Made by a program: the position numbers and the translations under genes. Under the pieces are notes generated by a model. It worked only from the letters and a program-made list of their open reading frames with translations, ran no database searches and was not told where the DNA came from. 64,000 nucleotides of DNA from Archegozetes longisetosus (taxonomy: Eukaryota > Arthropoda > Arachnida > Sarcoptiformes > Trhypochthoniidae): positions 10,679,112 to 10,743,111 of the forward strand of contig JAEMBT020000009.1 in the NCBI GenBank assembly GCA_018873245.2, read 5' to 3'. Positions 23,401 to 37,400 of the stretch are shown piece after piece. Numbering within the stretch: the stretch's first letter is position 1; every line of letters starts with the position of its first letter.

Positions 23401-23690
23401 CAATAAATGAATTACTATATTGTAAAATTGGTATTTGAATAAAATTAAAATATAATTTGATCGTTCCTTATGCACTACAAGAATGGGTCTTAAGCAACTA
23501 TCATCGAAATGTAAACTCACATCTAGGTGAAAAAAATCAACGAATAAGAGAATATTATCGGTTTAGAAATATGAATATTCTTGTCAAAGCCTATATCAAA
23601 ACGTGTCATATTTGCGGACGAACAAAACACCGCGATACAAGAATTTGCGACATACTAACAAGTCTGCCTCGTGAATAGTATTCCGCGATT
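20460..23690 (+). mobile_element. decayed Ty3/gypsy-type retroelement
   Basis: Remnants on the plus strand are in pol order. 20460-20830: Asn/Ser/Thr-rich gag-like tail. 21040-21120: aspartic protease start with IIDSGVNFSIIS. 21513-21863: 116-codon linker of the protease-to-RT type (LNYNINILLTNFVEESV). 22500-22740: reverse transcriptase with FSTLDRIQSYVQM, SPLGNFEYLKVPFGLNEM and, in place of the YxDD box, YNIIILS. 22840-23170: RNase H pieces. 23457-23678: integrase HHCC zinc finger (YHRNVNSHLG ... CHICG). The integrase core is absent after 23690. Many stops and frameshifts; no LTRs seen. Inactive. Confidence 0.75.
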
Positions 23691-25064
23691 AGAGTTTTAT
23701 CCTATAAAACCCTAACAAACCCTTCTTTTTAAATCTGAAAAATAGGGTTTTCCTATAAAGCTTTATTTAGCTTAAATAAAAACAAAACACATGAGTAAAG
23801 CAAAAAACACGTGTGTTTGAAGTCATTTAGTCAATAACTCATTTAGTCATTTAGTCATTAAGTCAATTTTAAGTGAAACTCAAAAAGAAATGGTTGAAAC
23901 AAAGCGTACATCGAGAGGATGGACTCAAGAGTATTCCGATCTTGTAGTTAAGAAATATTGTACTTTAATTGTGATATTGAAGGTTTCTTTGAAGGCTTCT
24001 AATAATTGTAACTTTGAATTTTGCGCTACACATTAAACATTAAAAACCGTTATTTTGTGATTATTTTATAAAACCTTCCTATTTTGATCACTTCAAAAAA
24101 TCCTAAACGCAGAACACTACTCATGAACAAAAATCGAAGCAAATACATGTTAAGGCGAAAACAAAAATCGAAAATTGTGCCTAAAGGTGAGTACAGTCTA
24201 CCCTTAACAAAAAAGTTTAATAAGCTAAAGATGAAACTTCTCGTAATCGATTTATGCACATAATTTTGATACACCGACGATATGACATAATCGAGACCTT
24301 ACTGCACTAAAAATACCTTGAGATAACCAAAGTCAAGTCTACTTATAATGTTAGAAATAAGGAATCTTTTTGACTTACTTTTGAAGAATCCTTTTGTCGT
24401 TTTATTTCGCACAAGATCTTGAAAACTTTAAATCAGAGGTAGTGTAAAGCACACTTTTATGCATTGTGTGAGGTTTAAAAAATAGTTGAATTAGTTTCTA
24501 AGCGACAGAATATTAATTTATATTAGTCGAAACACTGAGGAAAACGATACTTTCTAAATTAGCAATTTTAAACTCAATAAAAGCTTTAAAGAATCATTTA
24601 CACAATAATAAACTAGTAGTTCATTAATTAAGCGAATATTGATTTAGATCAATAAAATTAGTAAAGCGTTAATCTAATTCAATTCTTTATATGATTAGAA
24701 AAATTCATCGAATTTATTTTATTACAATAATCTAATTTTTAATAAAATTTTTATCTCTTGCAAGTTTCGTGGGATAACAATTAGGAAAATAAACAAACTT
24801 ATGCATCGCTAATCTAAATCCATACTTTGTTGAAATTTTAATTCAATTAATGCTTTAGTCAAAAAACACATTTATAATGACTCTATTACCAGTCTTCATA
24901 TCTTTGTTAATTGAGTCGAGTTTTACTGTTCTGCGAAAATTTTTAAAATATATATTCAGTCAAGTCATAAAATGAAAGGTTTATTTCGCAACTATATTTA
25001 TCCTCAATATTAAGGATATTGTGCAAATGACTCTTTAAAGCTTTTATTGATTGCAAAACTGGTT
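23691..25064. other. intergenic, no gene seen
   Basis: AT-rich. A short direct repeat of TCATTTAGTCA-like units lies at about 23822-23866. No coding features; LTR of the upstream retroelement not found here. Confidence 0.35.
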
Positions 25065-25558
25065 TTCTTAGAAATTTTTAAAAACTGAGTACTAATAATC
25101 TTTAACACTAACGAATCTAACATTTAGTTGTTATCAACACTATTGTTGAGTTAATACAATTTGCAAATCATAACTTTGAATATGTCAAAAAAAATGTTTT
25201 CTTATTTAAATTCACAAGTCATAAAATTAGATGCAAAAATACTTTTAAAATGTTTTCCTCGTTAGTTACTATAATTTTAGCATTTATCCTGAATTTTAGA
25301 CTTGGGGCCGAAAGATCTTTGGCTAACAATTATTTTGTTATTAATTAAATTTTGAAAAGTATAAAATTAAATTGCAAGAATTATGGGTTTAAATGAATAA
25401 ATATTCATTGTTGTTTACTATTGTTTGAATAAAAAAAATGAATTCAACAAATTAATCAACTAAAAGTAGATATAAGCTGATTCAGATAACGTTTCGTGTC
25501 CATTGAAATAAAGATACTTTTGAGAAGAGTTACAAGCTCTAACCTTATAGTCTTAATG
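25065..25558. repeat. dispersed repeat family 2, copy C (forward)
   Basis: Aligns with the reverse complement of 12066-12570 along nearly its full length and with 17130-17400. The shared end block runs through GCTGATTCAGATAACG and CGTGTCCATTG. It stops exactly where the MITE family 1 fragment (25559) begins. Confidence 0.65.
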
Positions 25559-25621
25559 GGTAAATCTGGGCTAATGGGTCTAAAGGGGTTCCCGACCCCC
25601 ACCTCCAAGCGTAATACATCA
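25559..25621. repeat. MITE family 1, end fragment
   Basis: GGTAAATCTGGGCTAATGGG and the following 40 bases match the left ends at 4005 and 7700; the rest of the element is missing. Confidence 0.75.
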
Positions 25622-25889
25622 CAAGTCTCGAAAGAGTGGTGCAAAAGGTTTTCGTGGATTCAAAACTATTTGGTTTAAAATTTCGAAAAGTCGCAGAAGA
25701 CTCAGGAAAAAACATTATTAAAAGTCTTAAGAAGAAGCTTTGTTTAGTAGGATATGAAGGCATATTAGCCCCCCTTAGATCGGCCAAATAATACCTTAAT
25801 ATATGTTTTCTTTATGTATAGATTTTCACTTATTTATCTTTAATGTAATTTTTTTTATGAATAAAAACATTCGATATCCGACATCATTA

Positions 25890-26340
25890 GACAGGCCTTA
25901 TGACCGCATCACAAGTCACGAAAATTTTTAGACTGCTTATAACTTTACTCAAAATATAATAAAATTCGATATCTTTATATCGCTCTAATCCTAAATTATG
26001 GCGCATTAATTTAAGACAAGTTTTGCTAAAATCGACGAAGTAATTCCTTAGCTGTATTCAGTCAAAGACAAGACATCGATTTAACTAATTTTATTTCCAT
26101 ACTTATGAGCGTTAGTGTACTTATGACCGCATGAAAATTGACGAAAAGTTTTTAATTGTTTACAACTTTACTGAAAATGTGACACTATTTGATACATTTA
26201 TATAGTTCGAGTCCCAAATTATTTCACTTTGGTTTAGGGCAGATTTGGCTAAAATTGACGAAGTAAATGTTAAGTTATATTGAGTAAAAGACAAGACATC
26301 GAGTAAATTACTCTCACTTCCATACTTATGAGCGGTAGTT
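25890..26340. repeat. two-copy tandem repeat, unit about 220 bases
   Basis: 25898-26111 and 26112-26336 align along their length. Shared blocks include CTTATGACCGCAT, TACAACTTTACTSAAAAT, GCTAAAATYGACGAAGTAA and AAGACAAGACATCGA, and both end in CATACTTATGAGCG. Non-coding; identity by eye about 70-75 per cent, so the duplication is not recent. Confidence 0.75.
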
Positions 26341-26610
26341 TATAATTCTGCGTTCATTTGTGATTTAGTTATGGATATTTAATACAATTTTTGTGAAAAT
26401 TGACTCTTGATTAGAGAACTTTCACAACTATTTTTCACAGTCGAAAACAACGTTTGAATGATTTCTCTCGAGTTAGAAATGAAACTCAATCTATTCACTT
26501 AAGCTATGTCCGTTTCTTATTCAGGAGAAGATAATGCAGGCGAAGCAAGTGATAATTATGATATGTAATCTATGCAAGTCAATAAAATTTAAATTCTATT
26601 CTGCTACAAA

Positions 26611-26687
26611 TGGTTAGGTCAGTACTATTGCGTGCTACATCTTGTTCAGATAACGTACGGGTATAACTTCATAGCACTGACCCAACA
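26611..26687. repeat. small foldback element
   Basis: TGGTTAGGTCAGTACTATTG is followed 40 bases on by its imperfect complement CATAGCACTGACCCAACA. A related small foldback is at 29685-29745 (ATGAGTGCTGTCTATA ... TATAGCACTGACCCAACC). Confidence 0.5.
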
Positions 26688-26825
26688 ATATGTGCTCAAT
26701 GCCTGTCGGCTTGAAAATATTAATTGAATTTAAAGATTAGATAAAACTTTATTGATAATATTCAAACGAATTATTCGATGCAAATCATTTTCCCTTTAAT
26801 CTTATGCCAAGTTTTAACTTGCAGA

Positions 26826-27131
26826 TCAAGAACTAGCAGTGGCTTGAGCTGTGGTGGCACTAGGTGTTGTACTTGTTGAATGGTGTCTATCTCTTCGATG
26901 CTTCTCTTCTCTATGTCTCTCAAGATTTCTGTTCCCTTGCCCGTTTTGTCCAGCAGATTCTCTTTGAACTGAATCACAAAAATTATAGGAGACAAAATAT
27001 GAATATTTCATAAGGTTTAAAAATTTAATTTCATATACTTAACCCTCATTTCGTCTATTTCCCTGTGATGATTCGATGACCAACACTAGAACGACCAGCA
27101 AAACGATCAAAAACTTAAAACTCTTATCCAT
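26826..27131 (-). CDS. small secreted basic peptide
   Basis: Two exons: 27044-27131 and 26968-26826, joined by a 75-base GT-AG intron (donor GTTAAG, acceptor TGATTCAG), giving 76 residues. Residues 1-24 are a clear signal peptide (MDKSFKFLIVLLVVLVLVIESSQG). The mature part of about 52 residues has no cysteine; its first half is rich in Arg, His, Glu and Gln (LERHREEKHRRDRHH) and its second half is a Ser/Thr/Ala tail. This looks like a small haemolymph, salivary or antimicrobial-type peptide, but no family is recognised and the function is unknown. The reading phase across the splice is clean and the stop TGA follows directly, which supports a real gene. About 785 bases separate it from the next minus-strand gene's stop. 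Confidence 0.6.
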
Positions 27132-27915
27132 TTTTAGTTAGTATCTGATACTTTCTGTGTATCAATCCAAACTAGTTCATCAATTACTCAATTATAAACT
27201 ATTTATACTAATAATTTGAAAGAGACATACAGTGTTCTCGTAAAGTTTGATTATATTTGGAAGTGTGCTATAGTGTTGTTTGCTACAAATCACTTTTGGT
27301 ACATAGATCCGATTCATTGATTTCATAATCGTATAATGAATATTATAATAAAAAAATTTTAAGGACTTTATTTGAACAGTTCGGTAAATAATAAGTTACA
27401 ACAAATGATTTCATTGAATTTTATTTAGTTTTGGCACAAATGATAAACCAAATACAATATAATTGAATGAGTAAACATGGAATCCATTGAATTTTAGGTA
27501 AGTCAGAACTTTCTGTGATAGGTTCTTATTATAAAGAAGGTACTATTGATAAAAGATCGACAGCTTATGTAAGAACATGCTATCTGTAAGAGTCTTCAAC
27601 TTTTTAAAAACTAGATTATGAGCATTTGGCGTTTATATACACTAAAGCATCAAAAATCTCTATAGAATTTAACTTTTAATTAGATTTAAATCCAGTTCCT
27701 CGGTTATAAACCAAAATTGGGGTTGAGAGTCGAAAATACTTTTTTATATTAAAATCACTTTAATTTCCGTTAGCTTTTATTTCAGGCTTTAGTAATACGT
27801 CTCTACATAACTGAGCCTTTGGGTCGAAATACTCTTTTGAACAAAGATTATAAATGGTCCCTAGAAGTGAAAAATCCTCATAGAATTATCTAATTATTCA
27901 TCGTAAAATGTTTGG
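27132..27915. other. intergenic between two secreted-protein genes
   Basis: No gene seen. The 150 bases above 27131 should hold the promoter of the small peptide gene; the rest is the 3' side of the cysteine-rich gene. Confidence 0.3.
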
Positions 27916-28756
27916 CTAACCTCCAGACGCCTTTTCTATCAAATTTCTCACGGATTGTTTCCCTTCTGGTCCGCATTTTTCGTTAATTAGCCTTAAATTT
28001 GAATATAAAATACAATTTTTTATACTTTGAAGCAACAGACTTGAGACTTACTGATCGGTACAGTCCTGCCATTTATTGAAAGCACAGCACCCGATATTCA
28101 ATGTCTCAACTATTGTATTCGAAGATGAGGTCATTTCGAAAGCTGTTTGAAGATTATTAATACAAGTTGACTTGTAATGAGGCGAAAGTTTGATGGCTTC
28201 CTGAATACATGACGAATGTTTCACATAATCTGCATAAAAACAATTTCTATACTCAGATAACTGTAATACAGTAAAACCCGTCTATCACATGTGGTTAAGT
28301 GGTCATAAAAATGAATAAGTCATTTTTCTATGGAATTTTAAAAACCACTTAAGTGTGCGTGAAAGTTAATCAGGTTTTACTACAATCAATAAGTCATACT
28401 GTCACGAGCTGGTCCTTCAATGCACATCTGTCTCCATGACTGATAGAACTGGTCTTTTCCCATTTCATAGATTTCTTTATGGACAGGATGTGAACATCTT
28501 TCAAAATACTTATCCATACAATTAATGACTTTGACAACAGCGCGACACATATTGTCAAGCTCTTTTTCATCTGCAGAAAACTCAGTTGCATTCAACCGAT
28601 GGGTGAAGTAGTAAGCTTTGTTCAAGCATTGATCCAATGCCTTCAAATGGCAATTAGTATCTCCTTTCCTGTGAGTGTCGATTCGATATATCTTTTTCTC
28701 TGCTATACTCACCAGAAATGAATTGCAGAATACCAGAATAGTTAACGCTGATGTAC
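27916..28756 (-). CDS. secreted 12-cysteine protein, T20D4.11/DUF19-like (5' exon missing)
   Basis: Three exons in good phase: 28756-28400, 28229-28052 and 27991-27916 (stop TAG). The first readable exon opens with a hydrophobic run (ALTILVFCNSFLVSIA) that is the core of a signal peptide; the initiator Met must lie in a short exon further upstream, since the acceptor TATATTTCAG precedes codon 1 and there is no ATG. The mature part has 12 cysteines with a CC pair (NIGCCAF) and the spacing 'C..alD.C' and 'C..v...INCMDKYFERC' typical of the T20D4.11-like (DUF19) and arthropod haemolymph glycoprotein type. One possible N-glycosylation site (NAT). Extracellular; function unknown for most members. 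The first intron (28230-28399) is almost filled by a MITE. Confidence 0.6.
28266..28383. repeat. pogo-like MITE family 3, copy in the DUF19-like gene intron
   Basis: Ends ACAGTAAAACCCGTCTATCAC and, as complement, GGTTTTACTACA; inner blocks TGGTTAAGTGGTC and AAACCACTTAA. It fills most of the 170-base intron. Confidence 0.7.
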
Positions 28757-30054
28757 CTGAAATATAACTACTATTCAACCCTTCCAGTGCTAATTATTTG
28801 AAAAAATACTCTATTTTGGGATAACTTGGTATTGCTAGAAACTTTTCAATTTGACTCTAATTTGATCATACTACCATCATGATAGGTAGCGAGCATAGTT
28901 AGGAAAATGCAAGATTTTTTATAAGTTATGAGACATACTTCGTCTATCATATGAACAAAGATAAACATTTGCTTAATTAAGTCATTATTTCTATTAATCA
29001 ATAAGAAAAGTAGAGGATGTAAAACAATCTTACATTTTCTTATGATAGTGAGATACAAAAATATGAGTAACAGTGTGGACAAACGGTATAACTTGAGTTA
29101 CGGGGTTTGGGGTTCTTATTTAAAGATAGCTTGGATAAAATATCAGATGAAACGCGATCAAATTCAATAGTTATTAGTATTGTCAAATTAATAGTTAATT
29201 AAATTTTAAATCAACACTAATGCTCTTAGTCACAGAGAAGTAAAACTTAGAATCCGTTTACTTTTTTCTATGCTTTCAAACTTATACTCTTTGTCCACAC
29301 TTTTATTCATATGCATAGTCTTAATAAGAGTAACAAAATAACTTTACTCACTCAAAATCAGGTATTTAGTCATTTTCAAACGGAACTTATAAGACTTTCA
29401 GCAAGTTTTGAACTGATAAACTAAACTAGCAATGAGTTAAAAAGAACACTCAATTCATACAAGGAATGAGATTATTTAAACTTATATAGTGGTCATTAAA
29501 AGTAACGAAAATAAATGAAGCGATAAAAGAACGCCTTTTCGTCGTATGCTTTTCGATATGCATAATAAGGCAAGTAATAATACTTAATAGACTTTTCCTA
29601 ATTTTAATTACTTTCAAATTCAATCTAAATGTTTTGTAATCTATTTTCGATGTAGCTTACTGTAGATTATCTCTAAATAAGTCGTCGGATGAGTGCTGTC
29701 TATAATTAAAATCATATAGATAATACTTTATAGCACTGACCCAACCAAACGTTTGGCGTAAACTAGTCTTCAGGTATCTTAAGATTAGAAAATAAATCCA
29801 AAACCTTTAGTCATGATTAGATGTTGACGAAAGTTGAAATTCTCAATTTTCATGATAATAATTGAATGATGTTAATTTTCAACCCATTATCGAGTTCAAA
29901 GTTAGTAATTATTTGATTACTAGTTACTGTTCACCTATTGATCGAACACAAAACTCTGTTTTACCTGTAAATAAGCAGTTAATTAACAGCCTTTCATTTA
30001 TAATTTAATTACTTTTTATATCTATTAATTAGTGTTTGTATTCAATAATGAGCA
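28757..30054. other. intergenic, probable 5' exon region of the DUF19-like gene
   Basis: No complete gene. The first exon of the minus-strand cysteine-rich gene is expected in the lower part but could not be fixed. The foldback at 29685-29745 lies here. Just above 30055 is the 5' region of the RING gene; no core promoter motif is obvious. Confidence 0.3.
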
Positions 30055-31158
30055 ATGGGTTTCCGAAAAGAAAGATTTATTTCAGAAATTGACGAAAACT
30101 TGATTTGTGGCATTTGTGACCAAATATTTGAAAATCCGAAACAACTCATTCAATGCAAACATATATTTTGTTTCGACTGCATTGAGAAGAATGTGATAAA
30201 TGGAAATCATTGTCCATTAGACCAAACACACATTGATTCTTCAGAAATAGAAGAGGCGCCCAAATATGTTACTGAATATTTAGGAGTTTTGAAAATTAGA
30301 TGTGATTTCGCTGAGTATGGCTGTAAGGATTTGGTTCTATTGAGTGGACTTATGCTTCATAGACTTAACTGTGAATATCATCCCAAGCGAAAGGCTAAGT
30401 GTTCAAAATGTGGTTTGGAAGCAGAAAAAGTGCAACTCAACAATCACGAATGCGTTTCTATATTAAAGAACATGATTGAGATTCAAAAGCAACAGATAGA
30501 GGAAATGAAAGCATTGCATTTGATGGAAATCGGCAAAGTGAAAGCACAGGTACAGCGAATGCATTGGGATTTGGAGGAGTTTCGGCAGCAGTTTTCGGCA
30601 AGTTTGGGAGGTTTAGGATCGAGCCCTCAAAGGCATATGATCTCGTTTTCATGCATCACAGACGCACAAACGGGAACACACGAAACCGTATTCATTCAAA
30701 CGGTTAATCTAACCTTCAAGTGTGAAGCTAACTCACTGACTAAAATCGGACAAATCAAATACATCGCTTCGTCGCTCGCTAATCTCAACACTAATGACTT
30801 CTCGCTCTTTTTTAATGGCGTCAAACTCGAAGACCAGTATTATCTGTCTAATTATAACATTCATAGTGGTGGCATGTTTCATCTCCTCCCCAACCAGATC
30901 TATATTATTTTTGACTGTGTCGATATTAGGATGATATTAGGATTAGCTGTCCGTACCAGTGACACAATTAAGACTATTACTGCTCAACTTTTGAACGAAA
31001 TTAAAAAAATAATACCTGAACAACTCTATTTGTATTTAAAGCACTGCGCTTGTTCTCTATTTTATAATGATATCAAACTTGAAGAAACTTATCAATTGGC
31101 AAACTATGATGTATTAGTTATGCATACGCTTAAGTATTGCAACAGAATCGGAATATAG
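30055..31158 (+). CDS. NRDP1/RNF41-like RING E3 ligase with two ubiquitin-like domains
   Basis: Single-exon frame, 367 residues. RING finger at 18-56 with ligands C18, C21, C34, H36, C39, C42, C53 and D56; the C3HC3D pattern ending CPLD is that of NRDP1. It is followed by a SIAH/TRAF-type zinc finger region (about 80-135) with IRCDFAEYGCKDLV, HRLNCEYHPKR and CSKCGLEAEK...NNHEC, again NRDP1-like. Residues 136-185 are a coiled coil. Where NRDP1 has its USP8-binding domain, this protein has two ubiquitin-like stretches: ~200-280 (LFFNGVKLEDQYYLSNYNI, GGMFHLL) and ~283-362 (LFYNDIKLEETYQLANYDV). Both have the 'hhfnG..L.d...L..Y.I' pattern. It probably acts as a cytosolic E3 ubiquitin ligase; the substrate is unknown. 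An ATG 8 bases upstream is out of frame. The intronless form may point to an expanded or retroposed mite subfamily. Confidence 0.75.
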   Translation: MGFRKERFISEIDENLICGICDQIFENPKQLIQCKHIFCFDCIEKNVINGNHCPLDQTHIDSSEIEEAPKYVTEYLGVLKIRCDFAEYGCKDLVLLSGLMLHRLNCEYHPKRKAKCSKCGLEAEKVQLNNHECVSILKNMIEIQKQQIEEMKALHLMEIGKVKAQVQRMHWDLEEFRQQFSASLGGLGSSPQRHMISFSCITDAQTGTHETVFIQTVNLTFKCEANSLTKIGQIKYIASSLANLNTNDFSLFFNGVKLEDQYYLSNYNIHSGGMFHLLPNQIYIIFDCVDIRMILGLAVRTSDTIKTITAQLLNEIKKIIPEQLYLYLKHCACSLFYNDIKLEETYQLANYDVLVMHTLKYCNRIGI

Positions 31159-31455
31159 ATCTTATTGAGTACTACTCCTGCTCTAATTATATGCTGATTT
31201 TATACATTTATATTTAGCCACAAGTTTTAACAATTATCACTTTACGCTTCATTAAGTTTGCATTATTTTTAAATAGTATTCTGTTCTGTTTTACTTTCCT
31301 ATTAATTAATTCACCCTTATTATCAAATGTAAGATTTAATAAATTTGATTAATAATAATTTTATTTCTAAACTTAGAATGAGTCAAATACAGTAAATATA
31401 AATATAACATTAAATAAATGAAATAATAAGAATAAATCATAGCTATAAATGAAGG

Positions 31456-33835
<2,380 letters not shown>

Positions 33836-34465
33836 TGTTAGTAATGTTTATTTATTTAATTATTTTATTTGTTGACAATTCTTATTATTGTTATACTAAA
33901 TACAAATCGCCATAAGTTTAAAGTAGTGATAATACTATTTGTATCTCTATTGCGTCATGTAATATACGTTTAGTATTTCCGGTATTTTTCGCCTTAAATT
34001 TTGTAGAAACTTCTGCTTATTTTAACCACATTTTAAACTACTCTTAAACCTATATCACACGGTTTTCCGTTAAAAACTCTTTGAATATATTGTCAAAAAT
34101 GAGTTTTGCCTAAGAATTTTTTGGATTGAATTTAACTAATAACTTTTCGAAACACAAGTACACTTATTTGAGGCGTAAAACTTTTCAAAATATTCACATA
34201 TTTTCCAGTAGTTGTGAGTCATAGCATACAAATGTACAAATGTATTGCATTTTCATTCGTATGGTGCAGTGAAACCATTTATGTATAGATATAATTGTTT
34301 TATTTGTAAACTTAATACAAATTGTTTTGATAGTTATAAAAGCAATAAACAGACCAAAAATGGCAGTCTATTAATAATGAATTTAAATGAAGATTAGCTA
34401 TAATTCGTTGGCAACAACAGACATGTCTTAAGATTAGATAAAACGAGAGCTAAACAAGAGAAATA
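33836..34465. promoter_or_regulatory. shared 5' region of the head-to-head TAK1 and ASK1 genes
   Basis: 630 bases between two divergent MAP3K start codons, with no other gene. Likely a bidirectional promoter plus both 5' UTRs. No TATA box can be assigned to either side with confidence. Confidence 0.5.
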
Positions 34466-37400
34466 ATGAATGAATTGAATGATATTCGTAATGCATCTCA
34501 ACAATCATCACATCGATGTTCATCACTGCCATGTTCTTCGCAACCAACTCGTGAACTATCCTCTGGTCCCTCATCTGCTCCCACCTCAAGACCTAAGATG
34601 GACGTCGCCTGTGTTATAGACTTGGTTTGTATCAAACCCATTCATTATAATATTGATTACTTTTCTAATTGTTTATCAAACATTCAATTGATGTCTGATT
34701 CGATGATCTGACAGACGATCGCATCTTCGACTCTGTCTCACCGAAAGGCAGCGTTTGAAGAGATAAAGAGAGCGTGTCATTTGAGTAACGCAAACCTGCA
34801 TCACATACAGTTTCAAAAGCTGGACTTTGAAGAGATAAGTGTGATCGACACATTTTATAACGCAGACTTAGCCATTGTTGATGTCTCGATCCAAGATCAA
34901 CAAAACTCTTTGTTCTACCGATTGGGCAATCGCGAGAGTTTTGGAATGAAACAGAATATACTTTTATTCAATGATAGCGCTGCCGATGTGGTGATCCCTC
35001 TTCGTCTTCCCACCTCTAACTACAATATCGTGACCTACCGATTGTCTGATGATAAGAGATGTTATGTAACTGAACCCTCTGTCGCGAGACTTGTCACAAA
35101 TTCCGATGATTCTAGTCTTCAAAGCCCCTTATCTTCGGAAACAAAAGTGCAGTTATGTTGTCGACTCAAAAAAGTTATTATTAGACGTCGAGGTTCAGAC
35201 TAAGTAAGACTATTATGACTGGCAAAAGTCTTAATTATGTTTAAACTTATATTTAAGCTCATATTTAAAACTCATATTTACACTGATTTTTTAATAACTG
35301 GCATGAATAGTGTGCTGGTTCGATTTTTCTGTTATCTTTGAATTTGCCAATTCTAAAAGAATTGGTTCCATCAGATCAGGATTTGGACTCAAGACATTAG
35401 ACACAAACATGGCCACTTATCTGATTGGTTACTGTTTTAATTGGAAATGTAAAGCCCATTCAGTTTTTAGAATAGGATTTGTTTTGAGTTGAACACTTTC
35501 GAAAAGGCTGATCATTCGCGAGCATTAAGAGTCAGTCTTTGATTCGAGGATTAAAACTTATTTGAAAACATTAGTAAATGTAATTAATATGAAAATTGTT
35601 AGATAATTGTTCTTATCTCTTACCGAATAATCCATAATTTTCGCCAAAGTTGTGAGTTTGAGTATAATTGAGTGTTAACCTAGATAATGTTCTAAGTGGT
35701 AACTTGAATGGTATTCTATAACTCTGTATTGCATTGCACCATGGGATGCAATATTAACCAAAGGTTGAGTCATACGCACACTTGTAGTATTGGTTGGTTT
35801 AGCACCTGCTCTTTGCCCTTAATTCCTCAAAGTTATCTCCTATTTCTGAAAGCTATCCATCTTTATGACAAATGTTATGATTTATTGATTTATTTGTCTG
35901 AACAATAATTAAAAATACAAAACAATATTTGATGTTATTTTTGAATATAGCAATCGATAGATCAATGCTTTAGTACTAATGGGCTATTGATTTAAATTTA
36001 AAAAATTTAATGAACTCTTGGAATGTGAGCCAAATACTGAAACTTTTGTTGCAATTATTTTTTAACTTTATTTTGGATCAATTTCACTCAAATTATGAGT
36101 TTATTTTGTTAGGACCCATATGAAAGAAAAATTTTTGGCTGATTTGCGTAAAGCCCGCGAATCACTAACTGGCGATGAATTGGCTTTGGTCCTGCACAAT
36201 ATGAGAAAACGTATGGAACACGACTTGGATCCAAATTTGGTCTCAGCAGATATAGTCCATAATATGCTCATATCATTCAGAGAAATTCAAGATTACGATG
36301 CAATGGTTCAGATGATCGATGATTTGGAATCATTACCTAATTCCACATTTACTTACACTCCAGCCATTCGACACTTATTTGCGTTTGCGTTGAATCGACG
36401 AAAGAAACCCGGAGATCGGGAAAGAGCTCTTCAAGTAGTAAATAGTGAATTACAAAAGAAAGAAAATCACTTTCCAGATATGTTATGTCTGGCAGGACGA
36501 ATATATAAAGACATATTTGTTGAGTCTTCGTATACTGACAAAGAAAGTTTAGAAAATGCAATAAACTGGTACAGAAAAGGATTTACTGTGCAGCCAAACG
36601 AATACGCGGGAATCAATCTGGCCACACTTTTGGTCATTAAAGGCAACGATTTCTCCAAGTGTTCCGAATTACAACACATCGCATCGGTTTTAAATATGCT
36701 TATTGGTCGTAAAGGAAGCTTAGCTTCAATTCAAGACTACTGGGATGTGGCCACATTCTTCGAGATCAGTGTTCTGGCAGAAAACTACTCCAAAGCTATT
36801 CAAGCAGCTGAATGTATGTTCAATTTGAAGCCTCCTCGTTGGTATCTCAAGTCAACCATCGGAAACATCCAACTAATCAATCAATTCAAACGCAAACCAG
36901 AGGACGCTATATTGACACCTGAAGAGCAAATATTTCAATTCTGGATGGAGTATTTCATCGATGCAACAAATGATGACGTCGAGAATGTAATAAGGTTTCC
37001 AATGTTGGTGTTGGAAACCGATAGGATTTTTATGCCAAGCGATGTGACAGTAAATCTAAACGGACAGGACGGCAAGTCATTACAGATTAATAATATTTGT
37101 CTACAATGTTTGCGTGATAAAGAAACATGTAAGAGACCACATTCTTGGCTCTTCTTTGCTTCTACTATAAGAGGTGTCAGGTATGCGAGAGTTATATATT
37201 AATTAACATTACGTGGGATGCAATCATTACGATAAGACTTATTATTGCGGTGAATATTTGATTAGATATCAATTTAAATTTATATCCTGTGAATCTAAAA
37301 ACTGGGCGACGTAGTGGCAACACATTGAAGTTCACAAAAAACACTTGAATGTGTTTATCGAATAATTGTTTGTGATCTTTGATCGTTATACCTGCCACCA

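Noticed and set aside
21040..23690. Possibility that the retroelement is an endogenous retrovirus with an envelope gene
   Set aside because: Only gag-like, protease, RT, RNase H and integrase zinc finger pieces are present; no envelope-like frame and no LTRs found.
28846..29082. Hydrophobic 78-codon minus frame, considered as first exon of the DUF19-like gene
   Set aside because: It begins with TTG, has no ATG before its hydrophobic start, and no donor in the right phase to join the exon at 28756.
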